Origin: JAFGED01 sp034430835
GTDB taxonomy: Bacteria; Chloroflexota; Anaerolineae; B4-G1
Assembly: GCA_034430835.1 (NCBI GenBank)
Contig: DAOUDX010000166.1
Span: 1-44,543, forward strand
Length of the DNA: 44,543 nt
Direction: 5' to 3'
Under the pieces are notes generated by a model. The model made no database searches and was not told the DNA's origin. It saw only the letters and a list, made by a program, of their open reading frames with translations. Shown here in pieces: positions 22,674 through 30,747 of the stretch; positions within the stretch are counted from its first letter, which is position 1; each line of letters starts with the position of its first letter. The position numbers and the translations under genes were made by a program.

Positions 22674-22990
22674 ATGGCAGGCGAAACTATCCTGGTCGTG
22701 GACGACGAGGCCAACATCGTCGAGCTGGTGGCGCTCTACCTGGAGCAAGAGGGCTTTCGCGTCGAATCGGCGGGCGACGGCCCAAGGAGTTCGACCTACT
22801 GCTGACGCTCGCCGAGCACCGTGGCATCGTCCTCAGCCGGGAAAAGCTGCTGGAGCTGGTGTGGGGGTACGACTTTTACGGCGAGACGCGCACGGTGGAC
22901 ATGCATATCGCCCACCTACGCAAGCGGCTGGCCGGGTCCAACGTCGAGATCGAGACGGTGCTGAGCGTGGGGTACAAGCTGGTGGCGTGA
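22674..22990 (+). pseudogene. Truncated second copy of the OmpR-type response regulator
   Basis: Begins like the intact regulator (MAGETILVVDDEANIVELV, VESAGDG) with its own ATG. It then lacks the ~370 nt that encode the rest of the receiver and the domain linker. It resumes at PKEFDLL out of frame and runs in the original frame to LSVGYKLVA and TGA 22990. The reading frame from the ATG stops at TGA ~22804. Nucleotide similarity to 15884-16084 is very high by eye. It cannot make a functional regulator. Confidence 0.85.
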
Positions 22991-23009
22991 GCAGAATCGA
23001 AACAAGGGC

Positions 23010-23038
23010 TTGCCCAGCCTGACGAATTGGTGTAAAGT
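23010..23038 (+). promoter_or_regulatory. Possible promoter of the second antitoxin-like gene
   Basis: TTGCCC (23010-23015), 17-nt spacer, TAAAGT (23033-23038), 34 nt before the ATG. No direct support beyond the boxes and spacing. Confidence 0.4.
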
Positions 23039-23071
23039 TAGCGCAGACAGATTCCCTGCCGAGGTGGCAAG

Positions 23072-23341
23072 ATGGAAATTCACGAACTCGTGATTGAAAT
23101 GAAGTTGCTGGAACGTCGCCTGTCCCTGTACGAAGAGAAATACGGCATCCTCAGCGCCGACTTCCACCAAGCGCTCCTCGCCGGCGAGCTGGCCGAATTC
23201 GACGAATACGACGAGACGAGAGCGGACTTGGGCCGGTGGAAAGGCATCTACGAGACCTGGCTGCGGCGCAAGCAGGCCTATGCAGAACAGATGCAGCAAC
23301 ACGACATCGTCGAAACGCTGCGCGTTCAGCCCGCTTACTGA
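23072..23341 (+). CDS. Small antitoxin-like protein (second copy)
   Basis: 89 residues, helical: MEIHELVIEMKLLERRLSLY, EEKYGILSADFHQALLAGEL, an acidic stretch, then WKGIYETWLRRKQAYAEQM. It is similar in sequence and layout to the first copy at 16141. ATG 23072 has GAGGTGG upstream. It is followed 2 nt later by a decayed toxin-like frame, the usual antitoxin-toxin order. The family is not well characterised; the antitoxin role is inferred from gene pairing. Confidence 0.6.
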   Translation: MEIHELVIEMKLLERRLSLYEEKYGILSADFHQALLAGELAEFDEYDETRADLGRWKGIYETWLRRKQAYAEQMQQHDIVETLRVQPAY

Positions 23342-23343
23342 AG

Positions 23344-23581
23344 ATGGCCGACGAGCCCCTGAAGTCGCTCGCGCAATACAGCGCCTTTGTCGCCGATCGG
23401 CTAGACCGGTCTGCGGTAGAGCGATCGACCGTGAGCGTGTGGTCCGAAAGCCCCCATTTCACATCTCTCCCGACATCAAACGCGAGTCCCGGCCCCGGAG
23501 ATGAGCTTTGCACGGCCCAACCTGCCCGCGCTGATTCGCGAGATCGAGGCGCTCATCGAGGAAATCAAGGGTGAGTCTTGA
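23344..23581 (+). pseudogene. Decayed TumE/DUF6516-like toxin gene
   Basis: Starts MADEPLKSLAQYSAFVADRL, then DRSAVERSTVSVWS, resembling the N-terminus of DUF6516/TumE-type toxins. It then shifts frame: HISPDIKRESRPR appears in another frame and MSFARPNLPALIREIEALIE in a third, which resemble the C-terminal end of the same family (HxPPDIKH, then ISFTRPNLPFLIREIE, from memory). Two frameshifts and loss of a central ~50 codons make it non-functional. It sits directly after the antitoxin-like gene and ends against another copy of the response regulator 3' end. Confidence 0.6.
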
Positions 23582-23583
23582 GG

Positions 23584-23662
23584 CTACCTGCGCAAGCGGC
23601 TGGCTGCGCCCAACGTCGAGATCGAGACGGTGCTGAGCATGGGGTACAAGCTGGTGGCGTGA
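23584..23662 (+). repeat. Third extra copy of the response regulator 3' end
   Basis: CTACCTGCGCAAGCGGCTGG onward to GGGGTACAAGCTGGTGGCGT and TGA 23662, colinear with the last ~26 codons of the regulator gene. It directly follows the decayed toxin. Confidence 0.85.
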
Positions 23663-23756
23663 GTGGAGCGGGTGTTCGCCACAGAAATGCTAGGCGATAT
23701 GCCCTGCGCGCGACAGCTATTCTGACAGTACACCAACTGCGCAAAAGGATTGATCC

Positions 23757-24965
23757 GTGAGAGAGTACAAGTATTCGCTCTCTGTCACCAGCCAGTTCTA
23801 CTTCTGCGGAATCCCTTTTCGCCTAGATACCACCCCTAAATGCGATCTAGGTTGCCTCTACTGCTTTGCAATGTCGAAGGGAGGCAGAAAGACCTCGCAA
23901 TACCAGATAGCAAACCCACTGACGATTCGCAGGAAGCTGGACAGAGCCTTTAGCATGCACCCGGCCAGGTTGGATATTGCTGGGCAGATGCTTCGGCATA
24001 GAGTTCCTATTCACTTCGGCGGAGTCAGTGATCCATTCTGCAGTCCGACTACTTCCCAAGCAAGCAGGAGACTGCTCAAGCATCTCGCCGAGCACAACTA
24101 CCCCACCATCATCAGCACGAAACAGACAGATGAACTGACCAAAGAAAGCACTCTGAGTGCTTTGCAGTGCATGGCCAACTTGGCCGTACAGATATCGTTT
24201 TCAGTCCTCGAACCAGAGTTGACCTCGAAAATCGAGCCATTGGTTCCATCGCCTTGCGATCGTCTGAGAGCCGTGAAAACATTGACCGATTTGGGCATCC
24301 CAGTGATAATACGACTACAGCCGCTCTTGCCCGAGATGACACGTCATGCCGAAAAAACACTGATCCCTGCAGTAGCGGAGGCAGGCGCCAGGCACGTGAT
24401 TGTGGAGTTTCTGAAGATCCCGGTAGAGAAGAACGTCTCTTGGATAGACCAGCTCTATATCGAGACAGGCCACAGGTATGATGAGCTCTACCACAGAATG
24501 GGGGCTAGACTTGTGGGAAGGGAGTGGCTACTGCCAAACGAGTATAAGTGGGAAGCTCTGCAACCCCTCATCTATGCAATTCATCAGAGTGGAATGACGT
24601 ACGGAGCCGGGGATTACGCCATACATCATCTTGGGGACACGCGATGTTGCTGTGGCATTGATGATCTACCCGGGTTCCGCAACTGGTTTCAGGGCAACTT
24701 CGCAAACGTTATCAGGGAGTCTCCTGACGAGCACATCGGTTTTGACCAGCTACGCTCTCACTGGTTCCCAGACAAGAGCATACGCAGAATACTAAACTCG
24801 AACTCGCGCATTGACCAAAAAACTGCAATGCTTGAATACCTCCAGGTCAAGTGGAACAGTCCGGGCACGACCAATGCGCCTGATGCCTTCCTAGGAGTCA
24901 CTTGGAAAGGAGAGTATGATGATCAAGAGAATTGCGTCTACCGCAAAGAGAAACCCCTTACTTAG
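23757..24965 (+). CDS. Radical SAM protein of spore-photoproduct-lyase-like type
   Basis: 402 residues. The radical SAM cluster motif is CDLGCLYC (Cys29, Cys33, Cys36), preceded by FRLDTTPK. Other radical SAM-like features are HFGGVSDPF and IISTKQTDEL. The C-terminal half contains GDTRCCCGIDDLPGF, a possible extra cysteine cluster. The CxxxCxxC context and length resemble SPL-like radical SAM proteins; the reaction is unknown. GTG start. Base composition is clearly lower in GC than the flanking operons, which suggests transfer. Its last 47 nt overlap the next gene, so the two are probably made together. Confidence 0.8.
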   Translation: MREYKYSLSVTSQFYFCGIPFRLDTTPKCDLGCLYCFAMSKGGRKTSQYQIANPLTIRRKLDRAFSMHPARLDIAGQMLRHRVPIHFGGVSDPFCSPTTSQASRRLLKHLAEHNYPTIISTKQTDELTKESTLSALQCMANLAVQISFSVLEPELTSKIEPLVPSPCDRLRAVKTLTDLGIPVIIRLQPLLPEMTRHAEKTLIPAVAEAGARHVIVEFLKIPVEKNVSWIDQLYIETGHRYDELYHRMGARLVGREWLLPNEYKWEALQPLIYAIHQSGMTYGAGDYAIHHLGDTRCCCGIDDLPGFRNWFQGNFANVIRESPDEHIGFDQLRSHWFPDKSIRRILNSNSRIDQKTAMLEYLQVKWNSPGTTNAPDAFLGVTWKGEYDDQENCVYRKEKPLT

Positions 24966-25680
24966 GAGATTGTTAGGACAGAATAGAGGAGAGAAATCGC
25001 AAGCGGAGCGTCGCCGCTTAGAGCACGAGGTTGAAGAGGAAATAGCGAGATTAGCTACTCTCTCGGAAGAAGAGAAAAGCGCTAAGAACCACGAGGTTAA
25101 GAGTCTCATTGAATACTACCACGAAATGACAAGCGCGATCGAGGACAGAAGAGGCAGTATCTACAACTTCACACTCCAGTACTTGGTGATTCTGTTGACT
25201 GCCTTAGGTGTTGTGATCGCCTCGCAAGCAGGCCTAAGGAACTGGCTTCTACTGATCGCCGTGCTGCTTGGACTCCACATCGCTTTCTCGCTCGCGATCA
25301 TTGTTGTATTCGAATTTCAATCATGGTTTCGGTATCCTTTCCTTAAACTGGAGAAGTTTGGCAACAAGTGGAAATGGTTCTACTATGGAAACCCCTATGT
25401 ATTGAAGATATCTAGGCGCGCCATCTTCCCGTCCACCAGGTTCGAGAGAACCCAGAAACCCTACCTGAAGGGCTTGAAAGAGTTTGCGGAGAAATACCGT
25501 ACCGAGACCCTTGACCAGGCGCTCACAGACAATATCCAGCAGCTTTATCTCCTTCAGGTACACAATTACTACAAGAACCAGTTCTACTTGGCACTTGTGA
25601 GAATCAGATTGTGGTCCCTGAAATGCAGTGTCTTGGTCATTGTCCTTTGGATGCTATTGCTGACGTTTGGGGTTGTATAG
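24919..25680 (+). CDS. Membrane protein with N-terminal coiled coil, partner of the radical SAM gene
   Basis: 253 residues. A basic N-terminus is followed by a charged, Glu/Arg-rich helical region (about 25-75, likely coiled coil). Two membrane helices follow (about 86-104 and 108-130), then a cytoplasmic segment of ~100 residues with aromatic/basic content, and a C-terminal membrane helix (about 232-252). No enzyme motif is visible. The layout resembles small membrane effectors of the SLATT type, but I do not recognise a family. AAGGAG 6 nt before the second of two tandem ATGs decides the start. Low GC like its partner. Confidence 0.7.
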   Translation: MIKRIASTAKRNPLLRRLLGQNRGEKSQAERRRLEHEVEEEIARLATLSEEEKSAKNHEVKSLIEYYHEMTSAIEDRRGSIYNFTLQYLVILLTALGVVIASQAGLRNWLLLIAVLLGLHIAFSLAIIVVFEFQSWFRYPFLKLEKFGNKWKWFYYGNPYVLKISRRAIFPSTRFERTQKPYLKGLKEFAEKYRTETLDQALTDNIQQLYLLQVHNYYKNQFYLALVRIRLWSLKCSVLVIVLWMLLLTFGVV

Positions 25681-25718
25681 GCAGGCAGCAGCGGCAGTTG
25701 GCGTTCGTCGCCGACGAT

Positions 25719-25806
25719 GATCGAGCCAATCATCGGCGACGATCAGGCCAATCATCGGCGACAATTGCACCAATCATCGACGACAATCGAGGCAATCATC
25801 GGCGAC
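25719..25806. repeat. Four 22-nt tandem repeats
   Basis: Units 25719-25740, 25741-25762, 25763-25784 and 25785-25806 share the core CCAATCATCGGCGAC with a variable first third. The period is not a multiple of three and there are no spacers, so it is neither coding nor CRISPR. It lies in the 190-nt gap (25681-25870) between the membrane protein and the histidine kinase, where it could serve as a protein-binding array. Confidence 0.85.
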
Positions 25807-25870
25807 AATCAGTGTGTGATAATCGTGAAGCAGACAAAGCGAGCATTGAGGTTCGTATCGGCTCATAGAT

Positions 25871-27265
25871 ATGTTCCGTAGTCTAAACACCCGCTTACTC
25901 ATATCCTACGTCCTCGTCATCCTCGTCTGCCTGGCGCTGGTGGGGCTGGGGCTGCTCGTGTTCCTGCGCACCAGCCCGCTGTGGACGAACCTGATCGCCC
26001 TGCGCCTGGACGCCGCGGCTCGCGCGACGATGCCCACGCTCCGTCCTGCGCTCAACTCCCCTGAAGCGCTTTCCAGCCTGCTGGCAGCAGCAGCCGACGA
26101 GCAAGAGGTGCACATCCTGCTGGTGGACGATAGAAACGTCGTCCGCTTCGATAGCGAGGAGGCGTGGGTAGGAGAGCAGTTGGAGGAGGTCGCCCGCCTG
26201 CGGGCCGTGCAGAACCGCATCCAGGGCACCTTTACCGCCCCTAACGGCGGGCGATGGATATTCGCCGGCCAGATGATCCCCGCCTCCGGCGGCGGGCGGC
26301 AGTCGCTGCTCTTCGTCGCGCCCCGCCTGACGGCCCTGGTCTGGTTCGCCGAGAACCTCCTGCCGCCGCTGTTGCAGGCGGGATTGGTGGCCCTGATCCT
26401 CTCCGTGCTGCTGGCGTTGCTCATCAGCCGCTCCGTCTCCAAGCCGCTGCGGCGGGTGGCGAACGCGGCGGAGGCCATCGCCCGCGGCGAGGCCGGTACG
26501 CGCGCGCCAGCCTCCGGCCCTGCCGAGGTGCGGGCGCTGGCCCGCTCGTTCAATACGATGGTTGACCAGGTAGAGGCGGCCCAGCAATCGCAGCGGGATT
26601 TCGTGGCCAATGTCTCCCACGAGCTCAAGACCCCCCTCACCTCCATCCAGGGCTTTTCCCAGGCGCTGCTCGACGGCACCGCCTCGACGCCCGAGGCGAC
26701 AGCCCGCTCGGCCCGCGTCATCCACGACGAGGCGGAGCGCATGCGCCGTATGGTGGACGACTTGCTCACACTGGCCCGCTTCGACGCCGGGCAGATGGCG
26801 CTGGCCCGCGATCCGGTCGAGATCGGCCCGCTGCTGCAGGGCTGCGTGGAAAAGCTAATGCCCCAGGCGCAGGCGGCGCAGGTGACCCTCGTGCTGGACG
26901 CCCCGGAGCAGTTGCTCGTCGCCGGCGACGCTGACCGGCTGGCGCAGGTCTTTGCCAACCTGATCGACAACGGCGTCGCGCACAGCCCTGCCGGGGGCAG
27001 GGTGACCGTCGCAGCGCGTCAACTGGCGGAAGAATCCGTTATCGAGATCGGCGTCACCGACACCGGCAAAGGCATCCCATCCGAGGCGCTCTCCCGCATC
27101 TTTGAGCGCTTCTACCAGGTGGACGAGTCGCGCCCGCGCAAGCGGGGAGCCGGACTTGGGCTGGCCATCACCAGGGAAATCGTCGAGGCGCACGGCGGTG
27201 CCATCGCCGCCGAGAGCGTGATGGGACTGGGTAGCAAATTCACCGTGCGCCTTCCGGCGCAGTAG
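25871..27265 (+). CDS. Membrane sensor histidine kinase (HAMP-HisKA-HATPase)
   Basis: 464 residues. Membrane helix 1 at about 11-33, an extracytoplasmic sensor of ~130 residues, helix 2 at about 168-190, then HAMP (SVSKPLRRVANAAEAIARGE). HisKA has His250 in VSHELKTPLTS. HATPase_c has LIDNGVAHSP, DTGKGIP, FERFYQVD and GAGLGLAI. It is an EnvZ/PhoR-type kinase, the expected partner of an OmpR-type regulator; the nearest intact one is at 15401. The stop codon lies within a palindrome (27262-27288). No ligand can be predicted. Confidence 0.9.
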   Translation: MFRSLNTRLLISYVLVILVCLALVGLGLLVFLRTSPLWTNLIALRLDAAARATMPTLRPALNSPEALSSLLAAAADEQEVHILLVDDRNVVRFDSEEAWVGEQLEEVARLRAVQNRIQGTFTAPNGGRWIFAGQMIPASGGGRQSLLFVAPRLTALVWFAENLLPPLLQAGLVALILSVLLALLISRSVSKPLRRVANAAEAIARGEAGTRAPASGPAEVRALARSFNTMVDQVEAAQQSQRDFVANVSHELKTPLTSIQGFSQALLDGTASTPEATARSARVIHDEAERMRRMVDDLLTLARFDAGQMALARDPVEIGPLLQGCVEKLMPQAQAAQVTLVLDAPEQLLVAGDADRLAQVFANLIDNGVAHSPAGGRVTVAARQLAEESVIEIGVTDTGKGIPSEALSRIFERFYQVDESRPRKRGAGLGLAITREIVEAHGGAIAAESVMGLGSKFTVRLPAQ

Positions 27266-27288
27266 GACGGATTGGCAATCCGTCCTAC
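27262..27288. repeat. Perfect palindrome at the kinase stop codon
   Basis: 13-nt arms GTAGGACGGATTG / CAATCCGTCCTAC around one base. No T-run follows. It may be a dispersed repeat or a transcript-end hairpin. Confidence 0.65.
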
Positions 27289-27294
27289 TTCCAT

Positions 27295-27323
27295 TTGACA
27301 ACTCTCCTCAGTGGTGGTATAAG
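27295..27323 (+). promoter_or_regulatory. Sigma70-like promoter of the Gld-like ABC operon
   Basis: Perfect TTGACA (27295-27300), 17-nt spacer, TATAAG (27318-27323). It is the strongest promoter match in the window and gives a leader of ~110 nt. Confidence 0.75.
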
Positions 27324-27357
27324 TATGCCCTGGCTGGAATAAGCCAACCCGCAGAAG

Positions 27358-27408
27358 GAGCACTTCGGCGGTAGCAGCAAGTGATCGCTACACAGTGCTC
27401 TTTGTTTT
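27358..27408 (+). terminator. Leader hairpin with T-run, possible attenuator
   Basis: GAGCACT (27358-27364) pairs with AGTGCTC (27394-27400), with inner GTAGC/GCTAC pairing, followed by TTTGTTTT. It lies between the promoter and the first gene (start 27439), so it would terminate before the operon unless opened. No recognised aptamer precedes it. Confidence 0.55.
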
Positions 27409-27438
27409 GTGTCAACCACAGTAGGAGGTGAGACCATA

Positions 27439-28416
27439 ATGATAGAAGTCGAAAACTTAACCCGCTATTATGGCCCCGTCCGAGCCGTCTACAACGTCAA
27501 CTTCCAGGTTGACAAAGGAGAGATCGTCGGCTTCCTGGGGCCCAACGGAGCAGGAAAATCAACGACGATGCGCATCCTCACCGGCTACCTGCCCGCCAGC
27601 GCCGGCACTGCACGGATCGCAGGATACGACGTGTTCTACGACTCGCTGGAGGTGCGCCGTCGCATCGGCTATATGCCGGAGACGGTGCCCCTCTACCCCG
27701 AGATGACCGTGCAGGCCTATCTGAACTATATGGCCGACCTGCGCCAGTTGGAGAACAAGGTAGAGGCTGTCGGGCGGGCCATGGAGATCACCGGCACCAC
27801 GCCGCGCGCCCGCATGCCCATCGGCCAGCTCTCCAAGGGGTACCGCCAGCGCGTCGGGCTGGCGCAAGCCCTGCTCCACGAGCCGGAGGTGCTGATCCTC
27901 GACGAGCCCACCATCGGCCTCGATCCCAGGCAGGTGACGGAGGTGCGCTCCCTCGTCCAAGAGATCGGGCGCGAGCAGACCATCATCCTCAGCTCCCACA
28001 TCCTCTCCGAGGTCAGCCAGACCTGCAGCCGCATGCTCATCATCAACGACGGAGAGATCGTGGCCTCCGGGACGCCGGCCGAGCTGACCGAGCGTGTGCA
28101 AGATCAAGACCGGGTGATGATCAGCATCGCCGGCGCCAACAGCACGGAGGCCAAGGATCTGCTGAAGCGCGTGGATGGGGTGACCAGCGTCGAGTTCGTC
28201 GAAGACGGCGCCTATCAGGTCTCTTGCGCCCAGGGGCGCGACACCCGCGCCGAGCTGGCCCGCGCCGTCATCGATCGCGGCTGGGAGCTGCTGGAGCTGC
28301 GCACGGTGAGCATGAGCCTGGAGGAGATCTTTCTCAAGTTGACGGAAGGCGTGGCCCTGGAGGAACTGGCCGAAGGAGTCACGACAGAGGAAAGGGAGGA
28401 GGGAGAAGATGCGTAA
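27439..28416 (+). CDS. ABC transporter ATP-binding protein, GldA/ABC-2 type
   Basis: 325 residues. Walker A GPNGAGKS (34-41), Q-loop GYMPETVPLYPEM, signature LSKGYRQRVGLAQAL, Walker B VLILDEPTIGLDP and an H-loop in LSSHILSEV. The C-terminal ~90 residues are the accessory domain common to GldA/CcmA-like ATPases. AGGAGGTGA 8 nt before ATG 27439 fixes the start. It energises the permease encoded next, with which it overlaps by 8 nt. Confidence 0.92.
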   Translation: MIEVENLTRYYGPVRAVYNVNFQVDKGEIVGFLGPNGAGKSTTMRILTGYLPASAGTARIAGYDVFYDSLEVRRRIGYMPETVPLYPEMTVQAYLNYMADLRQLENKVEAVGRAMEITGTTPRARMPIGQLSKGYRQRVGLAQALLHEPEVLILDEPTIGLDPRQVTEVRSLVQEIGREQTIILSSHILSEVSQTCSRMLIINDGEIVASGTPAELTERVQDQDRVMISIAGANSTEAKDLLKRVDGVTSVEFVEDGAYQVSCAQGRDTRAELARAVIDRGWELLELRTVSMSLEEIFLKLTEGVALEELAEGVTTEEREEGEDA

Positions 28417-29140
28417 CGTATGGACCATCACCAAACGCGAGTTGTACGCCTACTTTAGCTCTCCCCTCGCCTACGTGGTCATGGCCGCCTTCCTGGCGGT
28501 AGAGGGCTTCCTGTTCCAACTCTTCCTTACCTACAGCAACCTCTACAGACAGCCTATGGCGATGAGTGACATGATGGCCAGTGGATGGCTTTACTTCTTT
28601 CTCATCCTCTATGCCGCCGTGGTGACGATGCGGCTGCTGGCCGAGGAGCAGCGTTCGGGCACCCTGGAGGTCGTGCTCACTGCCCCGATCCGGGACTGGG
28701 AGCTGGTCGTGGGCAAGTATCTCGCCAGCCTGGGGCTGTTTGCGCTGACGCTCGTGATCAGCCTCTATCAGGTCGCCATTCTGGCCTGGGTGGGCGATCC
28801 GGACCCGGGCGCGACGTTCAGCCTGTACGTGGGCTTTTTCCTCGTCGGCGCGTCGCTGCTGGCCATCGGCACGATGGCCTCGACCCTCACCAGCAACCAA
28901 CCCGCCGCCGCCATCGTGGCCATCGGCATCGGTGTTGTCATGTGGCTGTTGGAGTTTGCAGGCCCGCAAGTGTACGGTACATTCTGGGGCAAGGTCTTGG
29001 AACGCATTGCCTTCTTCACCCATTATCGCGACTTTGCCGACGGACTCTTCAGCACGGTGCACGTCGTCTACTACATCACCCTGGTGGCTGCTAGCCTGTT
29101 CCTGGCCACGCAGGCACTGCAGGCAAGGAGGTGGCGGTAA
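28409..29140 (+). CDS. ABC-2 type permease (GldF-like)
   Basis: 243 residues, about six membrane helices. It begins MRNVWTITKRELYAYFSSPLAYVV and has EEQRSGTLEVVLTAPIRDWELVVGKYLA, the amphipathic coupling region typical of ABC-2/GldF permeases. It overlaps the ATPase gene by 8 nt and the next gene by 1 nt (TAATG). The same gene order occurs in Gld-like ABC loci, but that does not prove gliding here. Confidence 0.9.
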   Translation: MRNVWTITKRELYAYFSSPLAYVVMAAFLAVEGFLFQLFLTYSNLYRQPMAMSDMMASGWLYFFLILYAAVVTMRLLAEEQRSGTLEVVLTAPIRDWELVVGKYLASLGLFALTLVISLYQVAILAWVGDPDPGATFSLYVGFFLVGASLLAIGTMASTLTSNQPAAAIVAIGIGVVMWLLEFAGPQVYGTFWGKVLERIAFFTHYRDFADGLFSTVHVVYYITLVAASLFLATQALQARRWR

Positions 29141-30747
29141 TGAATCGCTCGGACTTCCAACGCTTTCTCAAAGAGTATAGCTACATCACAGGCCCCCTGG
29201 CCCTGGCCTCACTGGCCGCCTTTCTGATCCGCTACTTGGTCTGGCGGCGATTCGACGTGCTGACCATCGTGTTCCTGGCCCTCGGCATCCTGCTGGGCGC
29301 ACTGTTCATCCTGGGCAATCCAACGCAAGTGCGGGCGACCCTCACCAAGCGCGGCACCCGCTACGGGCTCAACGCCGCCGTGATGAGTCTCGCCTTCATC
29401 GCCATCCTGGTCTTTCTGAACTATGCCGCCGACCAGGAGTGGTTCAAGTACACCCACGACTTTACCGCGACCAAGGTCCACACCCTCTCGCCACAGTCCA
29501 AGCAGGTGGTGGCAGAGATCGGACAGCAGGTCCACATCGTCGGCTTCTTCACCGCCGACACCTACAGCCAGCAGGAAAGCTTCCAGGAGCTTCTCGACCA
29601 GTACGAGCGCGCGGACAAGAACAACTACCTCGGCGAGCCCATAATGATCGACCCCGACCGGCAGCCACTGGAGGCGCGCGCATACGCGGAACCGTACCAG
29701 GGTCTGCTCATCCAGAGCGGCGACCGCACGGAGAGGGTCTACTCGGCCCGGGAGCAGGATATCACCAGCGCGCTCCTGAAAGTCACCAGTGAGAAAGCGA
29801 AGGTGGTCTACTTCCTCACCGGCCACGGCGAGCGCAGTCCTGAGGACAGCGCTGACGAAGGTTACTCGACCATGGCCGAGAAGTTGCGCGACCAGAATTA
29901 CGAGGTCAAGACCCTCAACCTGGCGATCACGAGCACCGTGCCCAGCGACGCGGCCGTCATCGTCATCGCCAACCCTCAGAGCAAGCTGTTGGAGGATGAA
30001 TTGACACGCTTGCAGTCGTACCTGGCCAGCGGAGGCAGGGCGCTCATTCTACAGGACCCGTTCTACGAAGCAGGGTTGGGCCTCGCCCTTTCCAACTGGA
30101 AAGTGCAGTTCCAGGCGGGGATCGTCGCCGATCCCGTCAACTCCTACCAAAGCATCGCCATGCCAGTCGCCATCCGCTACGGCTACAGCCCGATCACGCA
30201 GGATATGGACAACCGAATGATAACCCTCTATCCAGGAGCCCGCGCAATTGAGCAGACAGAGGCCACCCCTGCCGGTGTCACTTACGTTGCCTTGGTTGAG
30301 ACGACAGACCAAAGCTGGGTGGAGACAGGTACCGAGATCGCACGAGACGAAGCGGACATAGCGGGGCCTGTAACACTCGCGGCGGCTATCGAATCCCCGC
30401 CGCCGTTCGGCACCGAGGGAGCGAGCTCCAAGACACGCATTGTGCTGGTTGGCGATGCGGACTTTGCCTCCAACTTCTTTGCAGAAATAGAGGGAAACAG
30501 CCAACTGTTCCTCAACGCAGTCAACTGGCTGGCGGAGGAGGAGCGGCTGATCGCCATCGGCCCCAAGGACACGATGCGCGGCGCTGTGATATTCGACGAC
30601 ATCACCAAGAACGTCATCTTCTTGATCAGCGTCATCGCCATCCCCGGCGCGATCCTGCTTGCAGGTCTCGCCATGTGGATCGTGAGAAGGGTCGCGTTGA
30701 CCGCGTGGAGCAAGACGGCAAGGAGGCAGGACAGTGAATCAGCGTAA
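29140..30747 (+). CDS. GldG-like ABC transporter auxiliary membrane protein
   Basis: 535 residues. Three N-terminal membrane helices (within about 15-95), then a large extracytoplasmic domain with QVHIVGFFT, VVYFLTGHGERSPEDS, YEVKTLNL, VIVIANPQSKLLEDE and LILQDPF, as in GldG/IFT52-like proteins. One C-terminal helix is at about 485-510. AAGGAGGT precedes ATG 29140. It acts with the ATPase and permease as a three-part complex; the exported or modelled substrate is unknown. Confidence 0.85.
   Translation: MNRSDFQRFLKEYSYITGPLALASLAAFLIRYLVWRRFDVLTIVFLALGILLGALFILGNPTQVRATLTKRGTRYGLNAAVMSLAFIAILVFLNYAADQEWFKYTHDFTATKVHTLSPQSKQVVAEIGQQVHIVGFFTADTYSQQESFQELLDQYERADKNNYLGEPIMIDPDRQPLEARAYAEPYQGLLIQSGDRTERVYSAREQDITSALLKVTSEKAKVVYFLTGHGERSPEDSADEGYSTMAEKLRDQNYEVKTLNLAITSTVPSDAAVIVIANPQSKLLEDELTRLQSYLASGGRALILQDPFYEAGLGLALSNWKVQFQAGIVADPVNSYQSIAMPVAIRYGYSPITQDMDNRMITLYPGARAIEQTEATPAGVTYVALVETTDQSWVETGTEIARDEADIAGPVTLAAAIESPPPFGTEGASSKTRIVLVGDADFASNFFAEIEGNSQLFLNAVNWLAEEERLIAIGPKDTMRGAVIFDDITKNVIFLISVIAIPGAILLAGLAMWIVRRVALTAWSKTARRQDSESA

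Noticed and set aside
22674..22990. Functional second response regulator
   Set aside because: About 370 nt of receiver and linker are missing and the junction shifts the frame, so no complete product is possible.
23757..24965. Viperin-type antiviral radical SAM enzyme
   Set aside because: The cluster motif context (CDLGCLYC) and the surrounding sequence look SPL-like. No viperin hallmark or adjacent nucleotide kinase is present.
25719..25806. CRISPR array
   Set aside because: The units are directly adjacent with a 22-nt period and no unique spacers, and no cas gene is in the window.
16085..25870. Integrated prophage or integrative element
   Set aside because: No integrase, structural, replication or conjugation gene is seen. 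The repeats are coding remnants of a regulator gene rather than tRNA-type attachment sites.
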